Shown here: piece after piece, positions 1-6,605 of the stretch | Layout of the letters: the number at the start of each line of letters is the position of its first letter | Numbering within the stretch: the stretch's first letter is position 1 | Assembly (NCBI GenBank): GCA_964625755.1 | Contig: CAZVBR010000004.1 | Span: 1 to 33,854 of the forward strand | DNA length: 33,854 nucleotides | DNA from: CAZVBR01 sp964625755 | GTDB taxonomy: Bacteria; Patescibacteriota; Minisyncoccia; Phycocordibacterales; XYD1-FULL-46-19 | Direction of reading: 5' to 3' | The notes under the pieces: generated by a model | The model's database searches: none | Told to the model about the DNA's origin: nothing | What the model saw: only the letters and a program-made list of their open reading frames with translations | Position numbers and translations under genes: made by a program

Positions 1-59
1 GGGATTTTCTAAAAAAGATTGGTTCGAACTTCCAAATCCAAAACCAAGCCGTTTCTTTT

Positions 60-153
60 TCGCCACGCGGAGCGTGGCAATCCGTTGCAAAATGGGGCTT
101 TGGCGCGCGAAGCGCGCCTGCCGAGCGGCGAAGCCGCGAGGCAATCTCTTCCC
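60..153. repeat. Three consecutive GNA-triloop mini-hairpins
   Basis: Three perfect GC-rich hairpins stand in a row: about 71-87 (7-bp stem, loop GGA), 102-118 (7-bp stem, loop GAA) and 124-136 (5-bp stem, loop GAA, with an outer TGCC/GGCA pairing separated by GA/GA mismatches). Each has the core GCGNAGC, the family of DNA mini-hairpins known for unusual thermal stability. They lie just downstream of tRNA-Ser on its strand. Neither side has a clear T-run, so they are not ordinary terminators. They may be a dispersed palindromic repeat or a tRNA 3'-trailer structure. The hairpins are plain in the sequence; the role is unknown. Confidence 0.7.
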
Positions 154-173
154 AAAAATTGAAAATTGTAAAT

Positions 174-263
<90 letters not shown>

Positions 264-282
264 AATTTAGAGTGATAATTAC

Positions 283-310
283 AAATTACCACATTAAAAA
301 AACCTGTCAA
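283..310 (-). promoter_or_regulatory. Promoter candidate for tRNA-Ser
   Basis: Minus strand: TTGACA (310-305, perfect -35), 16-nt spacer, TAATTT (288-283) preceded by TGG as in an extended -10. The expected start is near 276, leaving about 12 nt before the mature tRNA 5' end at 263. It sits just past the stop codon of the DUF1189 gene. Confidence 0.55.
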
Positions 311-319
311 AATGCCTCT

Positions 320-1183
320 TTATTCCACCGGAGCCTCAACCGATAGATATCGCCTAAGATACCAGAGATTGATCATAGCCGAGCTTAGGGTCAAGATCGA
401 GAGAGTTCCAAGGGGTGGCAAAGAACCGGGTATAACCAACCAGACAACCGACACCATCAACCCTAAAGTTACAGCATGTAAAGTTACCTTGAACCCTTCA
501 ACATAACGACCCGGTAGTCCAAAAATTTTCAGGATAAAAAACACCGGCACCGCCAAAACCACAGAATAAAGCATAACAAACAAAGCTCCAAAAATACTGA
601 GCACAAAAGCCAGAACAGCCAACATCGGCGGCAAGATATTAAGACCGGAACTCAAACTTTGGTAAATCGAGACCAACTCCTGGCGGGAAATAGTCAGGTC
701 CTCAGGGATATCGGTCAGTGGTTGAACTTGATAATCCCCTCTTTCCGAGTCCACCAACTGCACCAAACTGGACTCTGTCAACAGAATCAAAGTACTATGG
801 TCCTGGAACCGATCTATCGCTTCCTCTGGGGGGTTCAAAGTATCTACCACCAGTATGTTATCCACCTCGAACGGCCAAGTCATCACCTCGCTCGGCCAAG
901 CCCAGTTGTAAACCCCCGGGACTTCGGTCGATGCCTGCCCGTCAATTATCTCAACTTCCAGATCTTCGGGAAAAGTAGTTACCACTTCTTGACCAAATTG
1001 GCGAATAATCGAATTCAACTGCGGAGCCCAGTACAGACCGACGGCCAGAGTAACCACCAAAGCTAAGGTGGCCGACAAAGCCGCATAATACTTGACCGAC
1101 TCCGACAAAGAACCGGTGATCACCTTTTGATAGAACTGCGGTTGAAACAGACTGGCCCAGATCAAATAAAAGTAATAAAACAT
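320..1183 (-). CDS. DUF1189-type membrane protein
   Basis: A 287-aa integral membrane protein. The N-terminus (about residues 1-25) is amphipathic and aromatic. TM1 spans about 33-53, an extracytoplasmic domain follows to about 185, and four further hydrophobic segments fill about 190-280. This layout, opening with a short 'Lxx-Lxxp.fY' segment and closing with a TM bundle, matches the DUF1189 family, whose function is unknown. It is the last gene of the lemA-htpX minus-strand run, 8 nt after the preceding small gene, so probably co-transcribed. Family assignment is from overall pattern; no catalytic residues are known. A role in the envelope alongside HtpX and LemA is inference from context. 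Confidence 0.7.
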   Translation of the reverse strand: MFYYFYLIWASLFQPQFYQKVITGSLSESVKYYAALSATLALVVTLAVGLYWAPQLNSIIRQFGQEVVTTFPEDLEVEIIDGQASTEVPGVYNWAWPSEVMTWPFEVDNILVVDTLNPPEEAIDRFQDHSTLILLTESSLVQLVDSERGDYQVQPLTDIPEDLTISRQELVSIYQSLSSGLNILPPMLAVLAFVLSIFGALFVMLYSVVLAVPVFFILKIFGLPGRYVEGFKVTLHAVTLGLMVSVVWLVIPGSLPPLGTLSILTLSSAMINLWYLRRYLSVEAPVE

Positions 1184-1191
1184 ACGTCAGT

Positions 1192-1554
1192 TTAATATAG
1201 ATAGCTCTGCATGCCCATTAAAACATTGGCCAAGTAATAAACGAAAAGGTCTCGATTTTTGTCCGACCGATCTTCAGCCTGGTACTTTCGAAACTGAGCG
1301 GCCAACTCCCTTAGCTTCTCTTGATCTTCGGGAGTAGCCTCTCCTTTTTCATCCAAATCTTCCTTCAGAGACATTATTTCATCAAACCAAAGCATATCCA
1401 CTCTCTTTAGTGAGCTCGGATCAAAATCCTCAAAATGAGCTGTGGGGCCGGTTTCTTGTTCTTGCTCAGTCAACGCCACCATTCTTTCTTTAAACCGCTC
1501 CAACTCCTGATCCTGACCTGATTGAAAATAAGAAAAATTTTCTTGCGAATTCAT
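1192..1554 (-). CDS. Small acidic hypothetical protein
   Basis: A 120-aa soluble, strongly acidic protein with no signal peptide or membrane segment. It is rich in Glu, Gln and Asp and predicted helical; the stretch from about 60 to 95 could form a coiled coil. I recognise no family. The ATG lies one base after the htpX stop codon, so translation is likely coupled to htpX, and DUF1189 follows 8 nt downstream. The tight packing makes it a credible gene despite the lack of homology. It may be a cytosolic partner of HtpX or of the DUF1189 protein, but this is speculation. Confidence 0.72.
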   Translation of the reverse strand: MNSQENFSYFQSGQDQELERFKERMVALTEQEQETGPTAHFEDFDPSSLKRVDMLWFDEIMSLKEDLDEKGEATPEDQEKLRELAAQFRKYQAEDRSDKNRDLFVYYLANVLMGMQSYLY

Positions 1555-1555
1555 G

Positions 1556-2458
1556 TTACTTTTGACCCCGGAGAGCTTTTATCCTCTCCTCGACCGGAGG
1601 ATGAGTCATAAAAAAGCGATGAAAACCCTTTTCTTTTTTGGCCCCGAAAGGATTAACAATGTATAAATGAGCCGTAGCGTTACTGGCTTTTTCTACCGGC
1701 TCCCGGTTTTGACTTATCTTCTCTAAGGCACCGATCAGGCCAGCCGGGTAACGGGTCAAAAGAGCGGCAGTGGCATCAGCCTGAAATTCTCGCCGCCGAG
1801 AAATGGCCATATGAATAACGCTGGCCACTATCGGAGCCAAGATCATTAGAGCTATCCCAACAGCAAAAAGCACTATCTTAACCCAACCACCTCCTCGATC
1901 ACCGCCCCCCTGCAATCCTCCGAACAACATAAAACGGAAAAACAGATCAGATAATATCGCCACAAACCCCACCAAAGTCACCGCAATAGTAGAGATCAGA
2001 ATATCTCGATTGCCGACATGAGCCAATTCGTGAGCCACTACTCCTTCCAGCTCGGAGCGTTCAAGCCGCCTGAGCAATCCGGTGGTTACCGCCACGACCG
2101 CGTTTTCAGGGTTTCGGCCGGTGGCAAAAGCATTCGGGGCGCTGTCCTCGATGACATACAAGCCGGGCATCGGCAGACCGGCTGCGATCGCCAAATTCTC
2201 GGTTAGAGTATAAAGATCCCAGAATTCCTCTTTGGTAGCCGGCCGAGCCCCGGAAATTCTCAAGATTATCCGATCCGAAAACCAGTAACTAATAAAATTC
2301 ATCACAAGGCTGAAGATCACGGCTACATACAGAATAACTTGGTTATCCAAAATATAGCTAAACGCCCAGCCAACTCCGATCACCACAATCAAAAACCCGG
2401 CAAACAAAGCCCAAGTTTTATAAACATTTTTATCCTGTTGTGTGTACAATGAGGTCAT
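1556..2458 (-). CDS. htpX: HtpX-family membrane zinc metalloprotease (M48)
   Basis: A 300-aa membrane protease, normal length for HtpX, which degrades misfolded or damaged inner-membrane proteins. Two N-terminal TM segments (about 14-35 and 38-60) precede the protease domain. The zinc site is visible as HELAH at 143-147, with E224 of the REFQAD motif as third ligand. Further hydrophobic segments occupy about 155-180 and 193-218. The conserved 'D.apNAFatG' stretch lies at about 105-114. It sits between an unknown TM protein and a small acidic protein in a run starting with lemA; lemA-htpX pairing is common in bacteria. TTGACT at about 70 nt upstream might give an internal promoter, but this is weak. 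Confidence 0.95.
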   Translation of the reverse strand: MTSLYTQQDKNVYKTWALFAGFLIVVIGVGWAFSYILDNQVILYVAVIFSLVMNFISYWFSDRIILRISGARPATKEEFWDLYTLTENLAIAAGLPMPGLYVIEDSAPNAFATGRNPENAVVAVTTGLLRRLERSELEGVVAHELAHVGNRDILISTIAVTLVGFVAILSDLFFRFMLFGGLQGGGDRGGGWVKIVLFAVGIALMILAPIVASVIHMAISRRREFQADATAALLTRYPAGLIGALEKISQNREPVEKASNATAHLYIVNPFGAKKEKGFHRFFMTHPPVEERIKALRGQK

Positions 2459-2510
2459 AATTTTTTATTACTCCACCACTACTAACTAATAGTCAAACAC
2501 CTTTCCCTGT

Positions 2511-3185
2511 TTACTGACCGGGATCCTCGAATGAAAAACTCTCGATCACCGAGATCTCCTCCTCGGTCAGATATCTTCCGGGTTCCAACTCCAGGCCCAA
2601 CTCTTCTCTCACCGTCTCGATCAAGCCTCGCTGAAGAAAAGTAATTTCTGAATCAGAGATATTACGACCAGCCTCTTTACTCAACGCCTCTTTGTCACCC
2701 TTTAAGATGTAATTAATTATAGCCAGAGCTTTGTCTTCCTTAGATCTTTGGTCCGATTCAGAAGAAGGGGCCGAAGTCTCTAAATCGTGCCATTCGCCTC
2801 CGGCCGAATTTTCGACTGTCTCTGAGTCGCTCTCCCGGTTACCGGCAAAGTCAAGGGTTTCACTTCTCTGCCAAGTACCGCTTTCTGTCTCTTCTTCAAC
2901 CGGCTTTTCCTCATAACCCTCTTGGGCTTCATCTGATCTTTCCGGCCAAGCCGGAGCCCCGGCCAACTGACCATCGTCAGGAATATCATAAACCGGCGGA
3001 GCTTTAACTGAAAAATCGTCTTGTCTCAATCCTTCAAACCCACCGGTCAAAGATCCGGCTATCAAAACCGACCCGGTCAGCACAAAGAAAAAGGCCGAAA
3101 TTTTCAAACCCAGAAAATTACTTTTTTTCGGATCCAGATCCTCCGGATCCGAACCTTTGAGCATATCATCGTACTCGGACCTCAT
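2511..3185 (-). CDS. Single-pass membrane protein, unknown function
   Basis: A 224-aa protein with a short acidic cytoplasmic N-terminus, one TM helix at about 27-48, then a long low-complexity, Glu/Asp/Ser-rich linker (about 60-150) and a compact C-terminal part (about 150-224) with a helical, DUF-like look ending in acidic residues. No family is recognised. The acidic disordered linker suggests an extracytoplasmic tether carrying a small C-terminal domain. It is 46 nt downstream of lemA and 52 nt upstream of htpX on the same strand, so it may belong to the same membrane quality-control unit. It is a true gene by codon structure and position. Confidence 0.75.
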   Translation of the reverse strand: MRSEYDDMLKGSDPEDLDPKKSNFLGLKISAFFFVLTGSVLIAGSLTGGFEGLRQDDFSVKAPPVYDIPDDGQLAGAPAWPERSDEAQEGYEEKPVEEETESGTWQRSETLDFAGNRESDSETVENSAGGEWHDLETSAPSSESDQRSKEDKALAIINYILKGDKEALSKEAGRNISDSEITFLQRGLIETVREELGLELEPGRYLTEEEISVIESFSFEDPGQ

Positions 3186-3231
3186 AACAACGCCATTTAA
3201 AATTATTTTTCCAACTTTCTCAAACTACCTC

Positions 3232-3798
3232 CTAGAATTCAACTTTTACCGGCTCTCTTTCAGCCTCATTCTCCAACTCGAAAAACTCTTGTTTTTTGAA
3301 GCTGAACATACCGGCGATCATGTTATACGGAAAAGATTCGATCTTGGTGTTTAAGTCACGGACATTGGTGTTGTAAAACCTTCTGGCCGCTTGGATCTTA
3401 TTTTCCGTATCCGACAGTTCTCGCTGTAATTCCAAGAAATTCTCATTGGCTTTCAAGTCCGGATAATTCTCCGCCACCGCAAACACACTTCTAAGAGCCC
3501 CGGTCAGAGCGTTTTCTGCTTCGGCGGTCTTTGCCGGATCCCCGGTTTGCTCAGCTGATACGGCATTGGCCCTGGCCTCGGTCACCTTCTCTAAAACCTC
3601 TCTTTCATGAGAGGCATAGCCTTTGACGGTGTTGATCAGATTTGGAATAAGGTCATACCGCCTCTTCAGCTGCACGTCAATATCGGCCCAGGCCTCTTTG
3701 GTTCGATTACGAAGTCTGACCAAGCCGTTGTATACCAAGATCACCCCCAGAACCAAGATCACCAGCGCCACAATAATAACAATATATATAGTTTCCAT
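3232..3798 (-). CDS. lemA: LemA family protein
   Basis: A 188-aa protein matching LemA: an N-terminal TM helix (about 3-24), then 'NglVrLRNRtkEAWADIDVQLKRR' type sequence (about 25-48), 'DLIPNLINTVKGYASHE' (about 49-65), and long helices with ANENFLELQ and ENKIQAARRFYN motifs, the usual family signature. LemA proteins are extracytoplasmic helical-bundle proteins of uncertain function, often beside htpX, as here. This gene begins the run lemA, TM protein, htpX, small ORF, DUF1189. The predicted promoter is an extended -10 about 30 nt upstream. No SD precedes the ATG. Confidence 0.95.
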   Translation of the reverse strand: METIYIVIIVALVILVLGVILVYNGLVRLRNRTKEAWADIDVQLKRRYDLIPNLINTVKGYASHEREVLEKVTEARANAVSAEQTGDPAKTAEAENALTGALRSVFAVAENYPDLKANENFLELQRELSDTENKIQAARRFYNTNVRDLNTKIESFPYNMIAGMFSFKKQEFFELENEAEREPVKVEF

Positions 3799-3824
3799 AA
3801 TTATATTTTAACTGATAATAGACT

Positions 3825-3833
3825 ATTATACCA
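3825..3833 (-). promoter_or_regulatory. Extended -10 promoter candidate for lemA
   Basis: Minus strand reads TGG-TATAAT (3833-3825), a consensus -10 with the extended TGn element; no convincing -35 lies upstream, where the groEL terminator stem begins. The lemA ATG is at 3798, giving a leader of about 20 nt. Confidence 0.55.
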
Positions 3834-3839
3834 TTATTT

Positions 3840-3878
3840 CCTGACAAAATCCACCCGAGAACGGGTGGATTTATCAGG
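3840..3878 (-). terminator. groEL terminator hairpin
   Basis: An 11-bp stem (AAATCCACCCG paired with CGGGTGGATTT) closes a 4-nt loop, with outer CCTGA/TCAGG pairing. It begins about 25 nt after the groEL stop on the minus strand and is followed by TTTTG, a modest U-tract. It separates groESL from the lemA promoter. Confidence 0.75.
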
Positions 3879-3903
3879 ATCACTCTTTAACACCAAACCG
3901 GGG

Positions 3904-5589
3904 TTAATACCCCATGCCCATGCCACCCATCATGTCACCCATGCCGGGTTGACCCATTCCGCCGGATCCTTCAGAAGTATCTTTTTTGGGCTCATCGGTA
4001 ATAGCTGCTTCGGTTGTGAGCAGAATAGCGGCCGCCGAAGCTGAACGTTCCAGACATGTACGAGTAACTTTGATCGGATCGATGACACCAGCTGCCAACA
4101 TATCCGAAACAAAGTCATCAGCCTTGGCATCGTACCCCTCATTGTGCTTACCTCTTTTCACTTTATCAACGATCACCGAACCGTCATCCTTACCGGCATT
4201 AACGGCAATCTGGCGCAACGGAGCCTCCAGGGCTTTCAGGAGAATAGCAACTCCGACCGAAAACTCCTGAGCAATGTCTTCCGAGGGAGCTTTTAGTTCT
4301 TTTTTGGCCACCTGAGCTCCGGCTCGGATCAAGGCACTTCCTCCACCGGCAACCACACCTTCTTCGATCGCGGCTTTGGTCGCCTCAACCGCATCTTCGA
4401 TCTTTAATTTTTTGTACTTCATTTCCGATTCGGTAGCAGCCCCAACTTTGATCACGGCCACTCCCCCGGACATTTTACCCAATCTCTCGGTCAGCTTTTC
4501 TTTGTCGTACTGGGAATCCGCTTTTTCTATCTGAGCTCTGATCTGACTGACTCGAGCCTCAATATCAGCCCTCTTACCCTTGCCGCCAACAATAGTGGTA
4601 TTATCTTTGCTGGCCACCACTCTCCGGGCTCGGCCAAGCATATTAACCTCGGCATTCTCGAGTTTCAAACCGACTTCTTCCGAAACCACTCGGCCGCCGG
4701 TCAAAACCGCTATGTCCTCGAGCATCTCTTTCCGTCGGTCTCCAAAACCGGGAGCCTTGACCGCCAAAGTACTGAAAGCTCCCCTCATTTTGTTCACCAC
4801 TAAAGTAGCCAGGGCTTCTCCGTCAATGTCCTCGGCAATAATAACCAATTCTTTTTTGCCCCCGCCGCTCTGCATTAATTTTTCCATGACCGGTACGATC
4901 TCTTTTACGGTCGAGATCTTTTTGTCGGTAATAAGGATGTAGGGATCTTCATACTCGGCCTCCATCCGTTCCGAATCAGTGACCATGTATGGGCTGACAT
5001 AACCCTTATCAAACTGCATTCCTTCCACCATCTCAGACTCCACTCCGAAAGACTGAGATTCTTCCACGGTCACCACTCCGTCTTGCCCGACTTTGCCGAT
5101 CGCTTTGGCGATAATATTCCCGAATTCTTCCGACTCGGAAGAAATGGTCGCCACCTGAACTATCTCCTGATCAGACTTGATCGGTTTGGCGGCTTTTTTG
5201 AGCTCGGCCACAACCGCCTCTGACGCTGCTTCGATACCGGCCCTGACCCCCATGGCATTAACCCCTAAAGTGGTTTTTTTGAAGCCTTCTTCGACCAAAG
5301 ACTGAGTTAAAATAGTCGCTGTAGTAGTTCCGTCTCCGGCGTAGTCATTGGTTTTGTTCGCCACTTCTTTTATTATTTCCGCTCCGGAATTTTCCAACTT
5401 GTCACTCAAGGTGATCTCCTTGGTAATGGAAACCCCGTCGTTGGTGATAGTCGGAGCTCCGAAGCCTTTATCCAGAACTACGTTTCGGCCGCGCGGTCCA
5501 ATAGTTACCCGAACCGCATCGGCCACCTTGTCCACTCCCGCCTTCAGGGACTTTCTGGCTTGATTACCATATGTTATTTGTTTAGCCAT
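3904..5589 (-). CDS. groEL: Chaperonin GroEL (Hsp60)
   Basis: A 561-aa chaperonin subunit. It opens MAKQITYGNQAR and contains the ATP-binding GDGTTTAT block (about 86-93), the long VKAPGFGDRRKEMLEDIA apical-domain signature, the C-terminal equatorial segment with VNAGKDDGSVIVDKV, and a Gly/Met-rich tail (GGMGQPGMGDMMGGMGMG) as in most bacterial GroELs. The start chosen is the ATG at 5589: an upstream in-frame TTG would overlap groES, whereas the ATG sits 4 nt after the groES stop with a GAGG overlapping the last groES codons. It forms the 14-mer folding chamber with GroES. The operon is driven from the promoter at 5987-6015 and ends in the hairpin at 3840-3878. Confidence 0.99.
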   Translation of the reverse strand: MAKQITYGNQARKSLKAGVDKVADAVRVTIGPRGRNVVLDKGFGAPTITNDGVSITKEITLSDKLENSGAEIIKEVANKTNDYAGDGTTTATILTQSLVEEGFKKTTLGVNAMGVRAGIEAASEAVVAELKKAAKPIKSDQEIVQVATISSESEEFGNIIAKAIGKVGQDGVVTVEESQSFGVESEMVEGMQFDKGYVSPYMVTDSERMEAEYEDPYILITDKKISTVKEIVPVMEKLMQSGGGKKELVIIAEDIDGEALATLVVNKMRGAFSTLAVKAPGFGDRRKEMLEDIAVLTGGRVVSEEVGLKLENAEVNMLGRARRVVASKDNTTIVGGKGKRADIEARVSQIRAQIEKADSQYDKEKLTERLGKMSGGVAVIKVGAATESEMKYKKLKIEDAVEATKAAIEEGVVAGGGSALIRAGAQVAKKELKAPSEDIAQEFSVGVAILLKALEAPLRQIAVNAGKDDGSVIVDKVKRGKHNEGYDAKADDFVSDMLAAGVIDPIKVTRTCLERSASAAAILLTTEAAITDEPKKDTSEGSGGMGQPGMGDMMGGMGMGY

Positions 5590-5593
5590 ATTT

Positions 5594-5920
5594 TTATTCC
5601 TCAATTACTGCTAATATATTCGACTCACTAATGATCATATAATCCTCATCATTGATCTTCACTTCATCCGGACCAAACTTGGAAAATATGATCCTTTGGC
5701 CAACCTCGACTTCAACCGGCGAAATCTCACCGGACTCATTTTTCTTACCCGGGCCGACGGCCAACACCCGACCTTGTTCCGAACGTTCCTTCCCGACAGT
5801 TTCCGGGATAATGATACCCGATCCGGTAGTACCGTTCTTTTCCTCTTCCGAAAGAGGCTCAACCAGAACTCGATCTCCTAAGGGCCTAATATTAGGTTTA
5901 GAGCTACTTTTTTTCTTCAT
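5594..5920 (-). CDS. groES: Co-chaperonin GroES (Hsp10)
   Basis: GroES, the lid of the GroEL chamber. It has the typical IRPLGDRVLVEPL opening, the mobile-loop region with GTTGSGIIIPET, the GKKN...roof-type turn, and the KFGPDEVKINDEDYMIISESNILAVIEE end. From the ATG at 5920 it is 108 aa, slightly longer than usual because of a lysine/serine-rich N-terminal extension before the fold. A TTG at 5938 could add six residues but has no better RBS. The leader from the predicted start at about 5980 is some 60 nt. It is the first gene of the two-gene groESL operon. Confidence 0.97.
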   Translation of the reverse strand: MKKKSSSKPNIRPLGDRVLVEPLSEEEKNGTTGSGIIIPETVGKERSEQGRVLAVGPGKKNESGEISPVEVEVGQRIIFSKFGPDEVKINDEDYMIISESNILAVIEE

Positions 5921-5986
5921 AAGCAATTTACAAGCCAACCAAATAAAAGGTCGGCAATCGTTAAACTAGTAATAATTTGTATCAAT

Positions 5987-6015
5987 AGTATAAATAACTG
6001 ACTAGCTAAAGTCAA
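5987..6015 (-). promoter_or_regulatory. groESL promoter (sigma70 type)
   Basis: Minus strand: TTGACT (6015-6010), exactly 17-nt spacer, TATACT (5992-5987); both hexamers match consensus at five of six bases. The expected start is near 5980, about 60 nt before groES. The spacer overlaps an inverted repeat GACT-N6-AGTC (6000-6013), a possible operator. No CIRCE sequence is present, so HrcA control is not supported. Confidence 0.8.
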
Positions 6016-6237
6016 ACTACATAACAGCCCGCCCAAAACGCTCCCGAACCGAACTTTAACCCTGGGTATGTCAAGATCACCGATAGACAAAAAAGGTCAG
6101 AACCTCCAAAAGACCGAGCCAGATTCACCGCCGCTCTTGCCCCTTTATTAAAAATTTGATAGGCTTGGAGGTAAGTATATATCTCTAGAAGTCACATGCA
6201 GATGATCAGATCTTAGTTTTAGAGTATTATATAACGG

Positions 6238-6266
6238 TTGACAAAAAAGAAAATCCAAATAATGAT
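6238..6266 (+). promoter_or_regulatory. secG promoter
   Basis: TTGACA (6238-6243, perfect), 17-nt spacer, AATGAT (6261-6266, four of six). The expected start is near 6273, only about 5 nt before the secG ATG at 6278, leaving no room for an SD. Confidence 0.6.
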
Positions 6267-6277
6267 ACATAAATAAC

Positions 6278-6508
6278 ATGAATTTGTTGAGTACGATATT
6301 GCCATTTATTCAGATCGGATTGGCTGCTATTCTGATAACCCTGATCTTGATCCAGCAGAGTGATGCCGGGTTAGGGGCGGCTTTTGGTGGTGGTGATGCC
6401 AGTGGCTCATTTCGAAAAAAAAGAGGCCTGGAAAAAACTTTATTTCGTTCCACGATCGTGATCGCGGTTTTGTTTGTGGCCGCCGCCGCCTTGAATCTTT
6501 TCATTTAA
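6278..6508 (+). CDS. secG: Preprotein translocase subunit SecG
   Basis: A 76-aa protein with the SecG layout: TM1 about 5-24, the conserved cytoplasmic loop LIQQSDAGLGAAFGG (about 25-39), a basic stretch with FRKKRGLEKTLFRST, and TM2 about 57-75. SecG is the auxiliary subunit of the SecYEG protein-export channel. It heads a plus-strand run with a solute-binding protein, RNase J and an MFS permease, although the 97-nt gap after it leaves room for a separate signal. The promoter at 6238-6266 places the RNA start almost at the ATG, and there is no SD. Confidence 0.96.
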   Translation: MNLLSTILPFIQIGLAAILITLILIQQSDAGLGAAFGGGDASGSFRKKRGLEKTLFRSTIVIAVLFVAAAALNLFI

Positions 6509-6605
6509 CAAAAGCATCATACCAACCGCTTACTGAAACCAAACAACGGAAAAGCCCAACTACTTAAAATTATGACCGTCGTTAAACTGGACAAAGAATT
6601 CTATC

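Larger units (their letters stand above)
5921..6277. other. Divergent intergenic region groES / secG
   Basis: This 357-nt gap holds the groESL promoter (5987-6015, minus) and the secG promoter (6238-6266, plus). Between them lies an inverted repeat, ACCTCCAA at 6102-6109 and TTGGAGGT at 6165-6172, with an inner GCC/GGC extension; as RNA it would pair an SD-like GGAGG with a CCUCC. TTGATA at 6156-6161 with TATATC at 6178-6183 might be an extra plus-strand promoter. No protein gene or recognised ncRNA was seen, and no CIRCE (TTAGCACTC-N9-GAGTGCTAA) site. Confidence 0.6.

Noticed and set aside
718..2206. Plus-strand open frames opposite the DUF1189 and htpX genes
   Set aside because: They are shadows of well-supported minus-strand genes, with no RBS and low-complexity translations.
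5594..5604. Five extra N-terminal residues for GroEL from an upstream TTG
   Set aside because: They overlap groES, and MAKQ is the universal start; the GAGG is placed for the ATG at 5589.
5987..6015. CIRCE element at groESL
   Set aside because: No TTAGCACTC/GAGTGCTAA pair could be found on either strand between groES and secG.
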